Positions 53,839 through 62,342 of a stretch of DNA of 64,000 nucleotides are shown here, piece after piece. The translations under genes were made by a program, and so were the position numbers. Source of the stretch: WHTX01 sp038255145 (GTDB lineage: Bacteria > Actinomycetota > Acidimicrobiia > Acidimicrobiales > CAIXPF01); NCBI GenBank assembly GCA_038255145.1, contig JBBSLP010000016.1:1-64000 (forward strand), given 5' to 3'. The notes under the pieces were generated by a model, which saw only the letters and a list, made by a program, of their open reading frames with translations, did no database searches and was not told where the DNA came from. How positions within the stretch are numbered: position 1 is the first letter of the stretch; each line of letters opens with the position of its first letter.

Positions 53839-54726
53839 TCAGGACAGGGGCACAGGGGCGATGTCAAGGCCCCGGTCCCGCAGGCGGTACGCGTGGGGAG
53901 CCGAGAAGTGCGCCGGCAGCAACAGGGCGTCCTTGTCCAGGCAGCGATCCAACACCCGACGACGTGAGGTCTTGGCCTCGTCGGGGTTGACGTCGAAGCC
54001 CGAGTTCAACGTCGGTTCGAACACCTGGATGGCGCTGTGCATCACGTCACCGGAGAACAGGGCCCGCTCCCCCTTGGACTCGAGCCAGCAGATGGCGTGC
54101 CCCGGCGTGTGGCCCGGGGCGGTCTCCAGGGTGAACACCTCGTCGAGGTCGAGGGCGTCGTCCCACAGCTGCACCCGTTCGCGGTCGAACACGGGGCGCA
54201 CGCTGTCGTGGAACACCCCGGCGTTGAACACGTGGGCATCGTTGGCCGGGTTCTCCGGGTCCCAGAACTCGAAGTCGGTGCGGTTGAAGATGTAGGTGGC
54301 GTTGGGGAACGTGGGCACCCACTCGCCATCCACGAGCATCGTGTTCCAGCCCACGTGATCGATGTGCAGGTGGGTGCACACCACGAGGTCGACGTCCTCG
54401 GGTCGCACGCCCTCGGCGGCCAGGCCGTCGAGGAAGGGCAGGTCGAGCTGGTGGCCCATGGGCATGTTGGGCCGCTCCTTGTCGTTCCCGCAGCACGTGT
54501 CGATGAGGATCGTCGAGCGCGGCGTGCGCACCAACCAGGTGTGGACCGAGCTGTAGGCCATGCCGCTGGCCGCGTCGTAGTGGGGGGCGAACGCAGCCGG
54601 CCCCCCGTGGGCCTCGGCGGCGTTGGCGTCGAACCCCGCCAACATGAGGTCGATCGGGAACGTCGGCCCGTACGACTCCTCGACGCGCGTCACCTGCACG
54701 TCACCGACCTTGGTGCTGTTCCCCAT
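53839..54726 (-). CDS. MBL-fold metallo-hydrolase
   Basis: A 295-residue metallo-beta-lactamase fold protein. The metal motif is VVCTHLHIDHVGWNTM (HxHxDH), with a further His in TAPGHTPGHAICWL, the Asp in LFSGDVMHSAIQ, and a final His in LLLPAHFSAPHAYR. This is the complete dinuclear zinc set of the quorum-lactonase and arylsulfatase-like groups. The ATG at 54726 starts just before VGDVQVTRVEES, the first strand. It appears monocistronic. Confidence 0.88.
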   Translation of the reverse strand: MGNSTKVGDVQVTRVEESYGPTFPIDLMLAGFDANAAEAHGGPAAFAPHYDAASGMAYSSVHTWLVRTPRSTILIDTCCGNDKERPNMPMGHQLDLPFLDGLAAEGVRPEDVDLVVCTHLHIDHVGWNTMLVDGEWVPTFPNATYIFNRTDFEFWDPENPANDAHVFNAGVFHDSVRPVFDRERVQLWDDALDLDEVFTLETAPGHTPGHAICWLESKGERALFSGDVMHSAIQVFEPTLNSGFDVNPDEAKTSRRRVLDRCLDKDALLLPAHFSAPHAYRLRDRGLDIAPVPLS

Positions 54727-54872
54727 CACGCGCCCCCCGGCGGTCCGTGGATCCCCTGGGTTTCGACCGTAGCCGTACGAGCAAATACCTGTCACCTGTG
54801 TTGCGACAGCTCACAACGACAGGATGTCAGCGCCGATGATGCGTACCCGCCGCAGTCCCGACGAGTGGCGGC

Positions 54873-56669
54873 TCAGGCGCAGCGACAGGCCACGGTCTGG
54901 TCCTGGACCTGCCAGCGGAACCGGACGGGTGGGGTGACCTCGCCACAACCGGTGCACGCCATCTGCCAGGTCGAACCGGTGTGGACGAGCTTCAACGGTG
55001 CCTGCCCGGTGGACAGGCGCTTGGGCTCGACCTTGGGCTTGCGCACGTCGGGCAGCTCTTCGAGGTCGAGCTCGAGGTAAGGCGCGGCCTCGGGTGCCGG
55101 GCGGGCCAGGCGGGGCTCGAGCAGCCGCCACACCGCTTCGTGGATGGGCCCCGGCGCCCGGGGCCGCCCGAAGCTCACATAGCCGTACGCCCCCTCGACA
55201 CCGAGGCGGTCGACGAGCTCGTCCATCACCACGTCCACGGGCCGGTTCCCGCCCAGGTCACGCACGTCGGACGACAGCCCCGCCGTGGCCAGGGCGAACT
55301 GGTAGGCGGCCAGGCGCTCGGGCTCGGGCACCACCGCCGGTCCAGGTTCGGCCAGGAAGGCGTCGAGCTCCTCGAAGTGGTCACCGTCGAAGCGCTCGGC
55401 CGCCTCGGAGATGCGCTCGATCTCGTCGAGGAACCCGTCGCGCTCCATGCGCATGGACGGGTCCTCGAGGGTGTCCCGGGCGAACATGATCACGAAGCGG
55501 GCCCCGACACCGGGACGCTTGCGACGCAGGATGCGGCCCATGCGCTGGATCATCTGGCGCCGGGTCCGGCTGGCGCTCATGACGATGCCCAGGTTGGCGT
55601 CGGGCACGTCGATGCCCTCGTCGAGCACCCGGGGGGCGGCCACCACGTCGAGCTTGCGGGTGCGCAGGTCCTCGAGGATGTCGCGACGGTGCCGACGGGC
55701 CGTGGACCCGGTGATCAGCTCGATGGACACCAGGGGGTCCAACCGGTTGATGGCGTGGTTGGCAGCCCGCACCGTCTCGGTGAACAGCAGGGCGCCGTCC
55801 GCAGCCCTGATGGCGGGGGCGAAGCGGCCCAGCAGCTCGTACTTGCCGCTGCTCTGGGCCACGATGCGCCGCCGCTTGGAGAAGGCGTCGAGGTAGTCCC
55901 GGGCCGCCTTGCCGTCGGCGCCGGCGTCCTTGTCGGCCAGGTGGCCCACGGCGGCGATGAAGGCGCCGAAGGGGTCCAACGGCATGCCCCGCACCTGGCG
56001 GAGGTGGTGGCGGGCCTGGACGAGCTGCTGCTCGGTGGCGATGTACTCGTCGCGCTCCTCGACCGACAGCGCGACGCCGACGAAGGCCACCCGGGGCCGG
56101 GCGCACACACCGTCGGCGATGGCGTCCTCGAAGCCGTAGCGGTGGCAGATCCCACCGAAGTAGGGCAGGAGCAGGTCGGTCACGGCATCGTCGCTGCGCT
56201 CCAGCGTCGCCGTCAGGCCCAGGCGCTCCTCGTACTGGGGCAACAGGGCCCGGCGCAGGATGCCGCCGCCCAGCCCGTGGCACTCGTCGGCGATGAGCAG
56301 GCCACCGCGGCCGTCGGGGGGCAGCGGCCGGTGGGCGGCTGCGGAGTGGCGGGTGGTGACGAGCACGTCGCAGTCCACCGGTCGGTCGGTGCCGCTGTCA
56401 CCCAACCGGCCGATGACGGCGTCGGGCAGGGCCGACGTCAACCGACCGTGCCACTGCTCCATCAACACCCGGGACGGCACGACCACCAGCACGAACCGGC
56501 CCCGACGCACGGCATCGGCGGCGGCGGCGATGGCCACGTCGGTCTTGCCCGACCCGGTGACAGCCTCGATCACGCCGCGGCGGCCGCAACGCAGCCAGCT
56601 CACGAGCGCGTCGAGCTGCCACCGGTAGAGATCTCGCTGGTCAGGACGGGGGGTGGGCTGCAGGTTCAA
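54873..56669 (-). CDS. Superfamily 2 DEAD/DEAH-type helicase
   Basis: A 598-residue helicase. The Q-like start is LYRWQLDALVSWLRCGRRGV. Walker A is EAVTGSGKTDVAIAAA (about 35-50), DECH is LLIADECHGLGG and motif III is LGLTATLERSDD. The C-terminal RecA domain has LDVVAAPRVLDEGIDVPDAN and RRQMIQRMGRILRRKRPG. It ends in a zinc-ribbon-like tail (ACTGCGEVTPP and VACRC). This resembles XPB/RadD-like repair helicases, and the exact role is open. The nearest neighbours are unrelated. Confidence 0.82.
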   Translation of the reverse strand: MNLQPTPRPDQRDLYRWQLDALVSWLRCGRRGVIEAVTGSGKTDVAIAAAADAVRRGRFVLVVVPSRVLMEQWHGRLTSALPDAVIGRLGDSGTDRPVDCDVLVTTRHSAAAHRPLPPDGRGGLLIADECHGLGGGILRRALLPQYEERLGLTATLERSDDAVTDLLLPYFGGICHRYGFEDAIADGVCARPRVAFVGVALSVEERDEYIATEQQLVQARHHLRQVRGMPLDPFGAFIAAVGHLADKDAGADGKAARDYLDAFSKRRRIVAQSSGKYELLGRFAPAIRAADGALLFTETVRAANHAINRLDPLVSIELITGSTARRHRRDILEDLRTRKLDVVAAPRVLDEGIDVPDANLGIVMSASRTRRQMIQRMGRILRRKRPGVGARFVIMFARDTLEDPSMRMERDGFLDEIERISEAAERFDGDHFEELDAFLAEPGPAVVPEPERLAAYQFALATAGLSSDVRDLGGNRPVDVVMDELVDRLGVEGAYGYVSFGRPRAPGPIHEAVWRLLEPRLARPAPEAAPYLELDLEELPDVRKPKVEPKRLSTGQAPLKLVHTGSTWQMACTGCGEVTPPVRFRWQVQDQTVACRCA

Positions 56670-56791
56670 ACAGGCCTTCGGGTCGTCATCGAACCACCCA
56701 GGCTACGGCGCCCACCACCCCCTGCCCGAGGGTCGTCGTGGGTGGATGACCTGTCGCAGCCGAGAACGGTGCTGACCCGGGCACCGACAGA

Positions 56792-57574
56792 TCAGCCGTG
56801 GGTGGACAGACCGCCGTCGACGGGGATGGTGACCCCGGTGAGGAAGGCGCCGGCCCGGCTGGACAGGAAGATGACCGTCCCGGCAACGTCCTCGGGCGTG
56901 CCGATGCGCTTGCGGGGCACGGCCCGGGCGATGCGGGCCCGGCTGTCGGGGTCGTCGAGCAGGTAGCCCATCATCTTGGAGCGGAACGGCCCCGGGGCGA
57001 TGCTGTTGACGGTGATGTTGTCCTTGACCACGTTGTGGGCCAGGTGGCGGGCGAGCATGTGGATGGCGGCCTTGGACGCCGAGTACGAGAAGTTGTCGCC
57101 GATGGGCACCATGACCCCGTCGATGGAGCCGATCATGATGACCCGGCCAGGGTCATCGGCGGTGGCCGCCGCCTCGAGCTGGGGCAGCAGGGCCTGGGTC
57201 AACATGAACGGCGCCTTGACGTTGATGTTCATGACCTTGTCGAAGCCCTCGGGCGGGAACTCGCCCAGCGGCGCCCCCCAGGCGGCGCCGGCGTTGTTGA
57301 CCAGGATGTGGAGCTGGTCCTCACGCTCGGTGAACGCGGCCACGAACGAGGCCAGGCCCTCCTCCGAGGCCAGGTCGGCGGGGATGGAGGTGCACTCGCC
57401 CAACTTGGAGAGCTCGGCGGCGGCGGCGTCGCAGTCCGACGCCTTGCGGGACGTGATGTAGGTGCGCACACCGTTCGTCACCAGGCCCTCGGCGATCATG
57501 TAGCCGATGCCCCGGCTGCCCCCGGTGACGATGGCCACCTTGCCCTCGATGCCGAACAGGTCGCTGACGTGCAT
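56792..57574 (-). CDS. Short-chain dehydrogenase/reductase
   Basis: A 260-residue classical SDR. Cofactor motif AIVTGGSRGIGYMIAEGL (about 14-31), NNAG in HILVNNAGAAW, the catalytic Ser in MIGSIDGVM and YSASKAAIHMLARHL with Tyr and Lys are complete, and the C-terminus ends LTGVTIPVDGGLSTHG. An Arg near the start of the second strand (YITSRKASDC) suggests NADP preference. Substrate unknown. The ATG at 57574 has GGGAG upstream; a GTG two codons earlier is an alternative. Confidence 0.88.
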   Translation of the reverse strand: MHVSDLFGIEGKVAIVTGGSRGIGYMIAEGLVTNGVRTYITSRKASDCDAAAAELSKLGECTSIPADLASEEGLASFVAAFTEREDQLHILVNNAGAAWGAPLGEFPPEGFDKVMNINVKAPFMLTQALLPQLEAAATADDPGRVIMIGSIDGVMVPIGDNFSYSASKAAIHMLARHLAHNVVKDNITVNSIAPGPFRSKMMGYLLDDPDSRARIARAVPRKRIGTPEDVAGTVIFLSSRAGAFLTGVTIPVDGGLSTHG

Positions 57575-57768
57575 GTCCACTCCCAGGTGATGCCGAGGCC
57601 CCTCCTCGTCGGGGCCGCACGCTAGCCCTCGGCGCCGACGAGCCGGGCGGACGGCCACGGTCCACGGGCGCTGTCCTCACCCGGGCCCCCGGTGTCAGGA
57701 CCCGCGCAGCTCGGCGGAAGCGGAGCAGCGCACGGTGGCGAGTCAACCGAACCCCGTGGAGGTGCCCC

Positions 57769-58254
57769 GTGGTCCCCGAGACGTCCGACGCTCCCATTCT
57801 CGACCGCCTGCCCGACCCCGTCCCCGGCACCATCGGCCACCCGCCACGTCGGGCCACCGACGCGGTCATGGCCACGATCGTGCTGGTGGTGGCCGTTCCG
57901 CTGGACCTCGGCCACGTTGCCCTGGTCACCGCGGCCGCCGCCGTGGCCACAACGGTGGCCCGCCAGCTGGGTTCGGCCGGCGGCAGCCAACGGGTGCTGG
58001 CGCTCGGCGTGCTGCTGTGGCTGCTGCTCACCGCCCGGCACCTGCGTTCCCCGGGCCTTCCACCACCACCACCAGCCGGCGTGAGGGGCGGCCCCGTCGG
58101 AGAGGTGGGCTCGACCGGCCTGCACCGGTGGGCCCGGGCCGGCTTGGCCGTGGCCATCGGCGGCGTCGTGCTCCTCCACGTCCGCCGGCACGACCTCACC
58201 CCCGCCGACCACCGCCTCAGCGGGTACGCCGCGGCCCCTGGGGCGGGGTCATGA
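57769..58254 (+). CDS. Small membrane protein of unknown function
   Basis: A 161-residue protein starting at GTG 57769. Three hydrophobic segments can be seen (AVMATIVLVVAVPLDLGHVA; VLALGVLLWLLLTARHL; AGLAVAIGGVVLLHV), with a Pro-rich loop between the second and third. No family is recognised. The stop overlaps the ATG of the following gene (ATGA), so the two are a translationally coupled pair. Confidence 0.55.
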   Translation: MVPETSDAPILDRLPDPVPGTIGHPPRRATDAVMATIVLVVAVPLDLGHVALVTAAAAVATTVARQLGSAGGSQRVLALGVLLWLLLTARHLRSPGLPPPPPAGVRGGPVGEVGSTGLHRWARAGLAVAIGGVVLLHVRRHDLTPADHRLSGYAAAPGAGS

Positions 58255-58648
58255 CCGTCGTCTTCGTGGTCCTGGACATGGCCGTGTTGGCCTGGGCCGC
58301 GGTGATGATGACGCCGCCGCGCCCGGCCCGAGAGATGGCAGGGTCCCTGCTGCTGGCGGTGGCCGGTGTGGGCGGGCCGGCGTCGGGCGCCTTCCGAACC
58401 GGAGCTCACGATGGGGCCGCCCTGGTGCACAGCCTGGCCTCGACGGCCGCGGCGCTGTGCACGTGGCCACGGTGCTGCGATCCCTGCACGGCCTGGACAA
58501 GAGCCCCGCGGCCAGGGCCGAGGCCGAATCCCTGCTGGCCTCCGCCGCGGCGCGCGGCGCCAGGGAGCAGGGACCCGAGCGCATCCAGGCCCGGCTCGAG
58601 GCCGACGAGTTCGACGCCGTGTTCGACGAGCTGACGGCGACGGCCTGA
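58251..58648 (+). pseudogene. Small membrane-associated protein, probable frameshift
   Basis: The frame from ATG 58251 reads TVVFVVLDMAVLAWAAVMM and good coding sequence up to LVHSLASTAAAL near 58455. It then turns into Cys/Trp/Pro-rich noise to 58634. From 58457 the neighbouring frame has strong coding bias: HVATVLRSLHGLDKSPAARA and then DEFDAVFDELTATA to TGA 58648. Deleting the TG at 58456-58457 joins them (ALHVATVLRS). Net length is 2 mod 3, so either a two-base insertion broke the gene, the sequence has an error, or the shift is programmed. The function is unknown. Confidence 0.5.
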
Positions 58649-58730
58649 CGACCACGGGGCGGTCGGCACCGGTCGACCCACAGCTCGACGGTGAGATTCC
58701 CTGGCGACGTTGCCGCAGGGCGCGTCGGGT

Positions 58731-58760
58731 CAGGTGGTGTCCACTAATCTCCGCCACCTG
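58731..58760 (+). promoter_or_regulatory. Inverted repeat before the SLATT operon
   Basis: CAGGTGG and CCACCTG (7 bases each) flank 16 bases that include a possible -10 (TAATCT), 20 bases before the first SLATT gene. It could be an operator for the operon or a weak terminator of the preceding pair. Confidence 0.3.
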
Positions 58761-58779
58761 AGGCCGGGAGGGGGCTGAC

Positions 58780-59325
58780 GTGGCGCAACGGGGACGACTT
58801 CTGCGCTTCGCCCTGGCCGCCCGGCTGCCCCGGCTCCGCCGGTACCCGCCCGTGGACTCCCGGTGGCCGAGCGACTGGCCCGTCGTCCAGCCCGAGCACC
58901 TGGTCACGTACCCGATGCTGGCCTCGGACCTCGACGTCTGGCTGAAGGAGCTCGAGCCCCGGTTCCGTCGCCTCGACCATCGGGCGCAGATCCTCCAGAA
59001 CCAGTTCTGGCGGTTGCACCTGGGGCTGATCCTGGGGGGACTGCTGGCCACCGTGCTCGGTGCCGTCCAGGCGGCGAGGGGAGGTGGCGTCGAGATCGTG
59101 GCCGTGGTGCAGGCCATCCTCACCGGGGCCCTGGCCGGTCTGACCGTGCTGGTCCGATCCCGACGGGCGCAGCAGGGGTACCTCGACGCCCGCCTGAAGG
59201 CCGAGCGGATCAAGAGCGAGTTCTTCCTGTTCATGGCCCGGACAGGGGCGTACGCCGGGGAGGCGAGGCTGACCCGGCTGCACGAGCAGGTCGACGACAT
59301 CGAGATGAGCGAGGGCGGGCCGTGA
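58780..59325 (+). CDS. SLATT-like (DUF4231-type) two-TM membrane protein
   Basis: A 181-residue protein. After a basic N-terminus, a helix around 60-80 (RFRRLDHRAQILQNQFWRLH) leads to two TM spans (about 80-98, LGLILGGLLATVLGA, and 104-125, VEIVAVVQAILTGALAG). A second helix, GYLDARLKAERIKSEFFLFM (133-152), then follows. This helix-TM-TM-helix order and the R/E pattern are those of SLATT/DUF4231 proteins, which are predicted pore-forming effectors in nucleotide-signalled conflict systems. GTG start after GGGAGGGGG; the stop overlaps the next gene by 4 bases. Confidence 0.7.
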   Translation: MAQRGRLLRFALAARLPRLRRYPPVDSRWPSDWPVVQPEHLVTYPMLASDLDVWLKELEPRFRRLDHRAQILQNQFWRLHLGLILGGLLATVLGAVQAARGGGVEIVAVVQAILTGALAGLTVLVRSRRAQQGYLDARLKAERIKSEFFLFMARTGAYAGEARLTRLHEQVDDIEMSEGGP

Positions 59326-59798
59326 CCGAGCGAGACGCCCAGCTGCTGGCCTTCTACCAACGCGAGCGCATCGAGGACCAGCTGAGGTACTACCGGGACC
59401 GGCGGGACCAGTTCGATCGCGCCGTCGGCCAGGCCCTGGCCCTGTCGGCCATGCTGTTGGGCTTCAGTTCCGCGGTCGGAGCGCTGGCCGGAGCCGACAG
59501 CGGTTGGACGGGGCTGTGGACGACCCTGGCCACGGTCCTGCCCGCCGTGGCCACCGCTCTCGCCGCCTACACCGCCCTCTACGCCTTCGAACAGCAGTCG
59601 AAGATCTACGGCGACGCCATCCGCGCCGTGCACGCCGCCTCACGACGGAACCCCCCACCAGGGCTGGGCGATGGCGAGCCGACCGGGGACGCCGTCACCG
59701 AGCTCGTGCAACGGGTCGAGACCGCGCTGCGCCAGGAGCAGTCGCAGTGGGGACAGTTGACGTCCGACACCCAGATCGCCGGACCCGCCGAGGAGTGA
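59322..59798 (+). CDS. Second SLATT-like two-TM membrane protein
   Basis: A 158-residue protein with the same plan: ERIEDQLRYYRDRRDQFDRA (15-34), a TM span (LALSAMLLGFSSAVGALAG, 38-56), a second TM span (TLATVLPAVATALAAYTALY, 68-87) and a C-terminal helix (ELVQRVETALRQEQSQWGQL). It is shorter and not obviously a copy of its neighbour. The N-terminal R/Y/D-rich helix is typical of SLATT proteins. Two different SLATT subunits could form a hetero-oligomeric membrane effector. GTG start at 59322. Confidence 0.65.
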   Translation: MTERDAQLLAFYQRERIEDQLRYYRDRRDQFDRAVGQALALSAMLLGFSSAVGALAGADSGWTGLWTTLATVLPAVATALAAYTALYAFEQQSKIYGDAIRAVHAASRRNPPPGLGDGEPTGDAVTELVQRVETALRQEQSQWGQLTSDTQIAGPAEE

Positions 59799-59800
59799 AC

Positions 59801-61144
59801 ATGGATCCGCTCTGCTTCGTCCTCATGCCCTTCGGCCGCAAGTCCGACGCCACCGGTCTGACCATCGACTTCGATGCGGTGTACCAGGCCATCATCGGGC
59901 CGGCCATCCGCGACGCCGGGCTGGAGGCCATACGGGCCGACGAGGAGGTGACGGGCGGCATCGTGCACAAGCCCATGTTCGAGCGGCTCATCCTCTGCGA
60001 CTACGCCGTCGCCGACCTCACGTTCGCCAACGCCAACGTCTTCTACGAGCTCGGGGTGCGCCACGCGGTGCGGCCCCACACGACCGTCCTGCAGTTCGCC
60101 ACCGGCACCCGGCTCCCCTTCGACGTCAACCTGGACCGGGGGCTGCCGTACTCCCTCACCGCCTCGGGCAGGCCCACCGACGTCGAGGGGACGAGGAAGC
60201 GGCTGACCGACCGTCTGATCGCCGCTCGTGACGCTTCGGTCGACAGCCCCATCTTCCAGCTGGTCGAGGGCTTCCCCGACGTGGCCCACCTCAAGACCGA
60301 CGTCTTCCGGGATCAGGTCCGGTACTCCGAGCGATGGAAGCTGCGGTTGGCGGAGGCACGGGAGCAGGGCGTCGACGCCGTCCGCAACGCCGAGGCCGAC
60401 CTCGGCGACCTGCGCGACGTGGAGGCAGCCATCCTCATCGACCTGTACCTCTCGTACCGGGCCGTCAAGGGATACGACGAGATGGTGTACCTGAGCGAGC
60501 GGATGCCCCGCCCCCTGGCCAACACGCCGATGGTCCAGGAGCAGCTGGGCCTGGCCCTGAACCGGCTCGGACAGCGTGGCCGGGCCGAGCGGGTCCTGCT
60601 GGCGCTGATCAGCCAACGCGGTCCCAGCAGCGAGACCTACGGGATCCTCGGGCGGGTGTACAAGGACCAATGGGCCGAGGCCATGGCGGAGGACGACGAC
60701 ACCTTCCTGGCTGCGGGTTTCCTGGAGAAGGCGCTCGACGCCTACCTCAAGGGGTTCGAGGCCGACTGGCGCGACGCCTACCCCGGGATCAACGCCGTCA
60801 CCCTGATGGAGGTGCGCGAGCCGCCCGACCCGCGCCTGGCCAAGCTCATCCCCGTGGTGGCCTATGCCGCCGAGCGCCGACTCGGGACCGGAGAGGACGA
60901 CTACTGGGACCAGGCCACGCTCCTCGAGCTCGCGGTGCTGGCCAAGGACGAGCAGGCGGCCCGCCAGACGCTGATCCGGGCACTTGCCCTCGTGCGGGAG
61001 CCCTGGGAGCCCGAGACCACGGCCAACAACCTCGCGCTCATCAGAGAGGCCCGTCGACGGCGGGGCGAATCCGTGCCCTGGGCCGACGCAGCCGAGGCCG
61101 CACTGGTCCGCCGGGCGCAGCCGAGGGCCGAACGCCCGTCCTGA
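59801..61144 (+). CDS. Deoxyribosyltransferase/TIR-like domain protein with TPR-like C-terminus
   Basis: A 447-residue cytosolic protein. Residues 1-110 form a nucleoside deoxyribosyltransferase-like fold: CFVLMPFGRKSD, then AVADLTFANANVFYELGVRH, where Glu83 occupies the catalytic-type position of the TIR/NDT families. A helical middle and a C-terminal TPR-like region (MVQEQLGLALNRLGQRGRAE, TLIRALALVREPWEPETTAN) match proteins annotated DUF4071 (TRAFs-binding). AGGAG sits 5 bases before the ATG. As partner of two SLATT proteins it probably makes or senses a nucleotide signal; this is inference. Confidence 0.75.
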   Translation: MDPLCFVLMPFGRKSDATGLTIDFDAVYQAIIGPAIRDAGLEAIRADEEVTGGIVHKPMFERLILCDYAVADLTFANANVFYELGVRHAVRPHTTVLQFATGTRLPFDVNLDRGLPYSLTASGRPTDVEGTRKRLTDRLIAARDASVDSPIFQLVEGFPDVAHLKTDVFRDQVRYSERWKLRLAEAREQGVDAVRNAEADLGDLRDVEAAILIDLYLSYRAVKGYDEMVYLSERMPRPLANTPMVQEQLGLALNRLGQRGRAERVLLALISQRGPSSETYGILGRVYKDQWAEAMAEDDDTFLAAGFLEKALDAYLKGFEADWRDAYPGINAVTLMEVREPPDPRLAKLIPVVAYAAERRLGTGEDDYWDQATLLELAVLAKDEQAARQTLIRALALVREPWEPETTANNLALIREARRRRGESVPWADAAEAALVRRAQPRAERPS

Positions 61145-61172
61145 CGACGATGTGCGACCCTGCGGACGCGGA

Positions 61173-61202
61173 AGGTGCCGGGCCCCTGGGGGCCCGGCAC
61201 CT
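61173..61202. terminator. Strong GC hairpin between NDT-like and bldD-like genes
   Basis: AGGTGCCGGGCCCC and its exact complement GGGGCCCGGCACCT form a 14-base perfect stem with only two bases between arms. It lies between two convergent genes, 28 bases after the NDT-like stop and 24 bases before the bldD stop. No T tract is present. It can act for both strands. Confidence 0.75.
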
Positions 61203-61226
61203 CGGCGAGTGGTGCGAGAGGGTGGG

Positions 61227-61796
61227 TCAGCGCACGACGCGCAGGCCCATCACCTCCAGCTTGGGAGCGGTGTCCTCGACGGCGGTGCCCAGGATGCAGG
61301 CCAGCGCCCGGATGTCATCCCGGCGAATGGTCAGCACCCGACCGTTGAAGTCCTGCCGCTGCACCTGGATCATGCTGAGGTACCGGGTGAGCATCTCTGC
61401 CTCGGGACCCTCCATCTGCTCCAGGCGGGTCAGGTCGATGGTGATGGTGGCGTCCTCGGCCAGGCCCCGAACGCCTTCGGGCGGGGTCTGGAACTCGGGA
61501 CCCTCGTCCTTGGGCAGGAGCTGGTCGACCGGCACGCTGTAGAAGCGGGCCAGACGCTGCAGGCGGGGCACCGAGATGGCCCGCTCGCCCCGTTCGTACG
61601 CGCCGAGCACGGACGCCTTGAACTCCTGGCTCGAGGCAGCCTCGACCTCCTGGAGCGAGAGGCGCTTCTGCCGGCGGATCGCCCGCAGTCGCTCGCCAAC
61701 CTTGCGGCCGTAACTCGGAGGCATGGCCGTGCCACCCAGATCATTTTCGCTGAGCATCTCGTTCGCTTTCGACTCCGAAGAACCAACGCTCGCCAT
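61227..61796 (-). CDS. bldD: BldD-like transcriptional regulator with a c-di-GMP signature
   Basis: A BldD homologue of 189 residues from ATG 61796, or 165 from ATG 61724. The XRE-type HTH is KVGERLRAIRRQKRLSLQEV and VLGAYERGERAISVPRLQRL, with ARFYSVPVDQLLP following as in BldD. The C-terminal domain has RQD-X8-RRDD (QVQRQDFNGRVLTIRRDDIR), which fits the RxD-X8-RxxD motif that binds c-di-GMP in Streptomyces BldD. The shorter start gives almost the length of BldD (167), while the longer one lies 35 bases from a good -10. Both lack a strong ribosome site. Confidence 0.85.
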   Translation of the reverse strand: MASVGSSESKANEMLSENDLGGTAMPPSYGRKVGERLRAIRRQKRLSLQEVEAASSQEFKASVLGAYERGERAISVPRLQRLARFYSVPVDQLLPKDEGPEFQTPPEGVRGLAEDATITIDLTRLEQMEGPEAEMLTRYLSMIQVQRQDFNGRVLTIRRDDIRALACILGTAVEDTAPKLEVMGLRVVR

Positions 61797-61830
61797 CGCC
61801 GATTCAGGGTGCAGTTGTGTACTGCCCGTG

Positions 61831-61859
61831 AGAGTACGCGCACCGAGTGCCTATTTCAA
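61831..61859 (-). promoter_or_regulatory. Promoter of the bldD-like gene
   Basis: On the minus strand TTGAAA (61859-61854) and TACTCT (61836-61831) are separated by 17 bases. A transcript would begin near 61824, about 28 bases before the longer start. No convincing BldD box was recognised, so autoregulation is not shown. Confidence 0.5.
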
Positions 61860-62342
61860 CCACGTAGGGCGTTGATCTCTCGTCGCGGTCAGATCGTCAC
61901 ATTCCGGGAGCCTGGACCAGCCACAACGTCGGCGACGACCAGGCCGCCCGATTCGACCCCGCAGTACGTACACCGCTAGGGCCATCGGCACCCCCGTCGC
62001 GAGGCGCTGCGTACCCACGTCACCGTGCACCGGGCTCACCAGGCCCGTCGAGCACGTCCACAAGTCGCCGCGTAGGCCGCGCCGCACGGGTCCCGTCCCT
62101 GGCCACAGCGCCGTGACCGCACATGGCAATGCCTCGCACACGCGCCGTGGTGGTGTTCCCCAGCCTCGGCCGCCTTGGCTCGCGCGCCGAGCGGTCACCT
62201 CGCTCCACGTGAGAAACGGCACCCGTGCCCTCTACCGACGCAACGGTGCGATCAGCCTGTAAGAGCGCCGAGAATGCCTGTGCCCAATTACGACAGGTGT
62301 CGAACCCGGTTTGGGGACTTTCTTCCTATGGAAGCATGCAGC
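61860..62342. other. Intergenic region between bldD promoter and rsmE
   Basis: These 480 bases contain no frame with convincing coding bias, no tRNA and no recognised riboswitch. The end (62220-62340) is less GC-rich than its surroundings. Nothing in it is supported. Confidence 0.4.

Noticed and set aside
61851..62222. Minus-strand 123-residue frame between bldD and rsmE.
   Set aside because: Codon usage is random, there is no ribosome site and no recognisable domain; it overlaps the bldD promoter.
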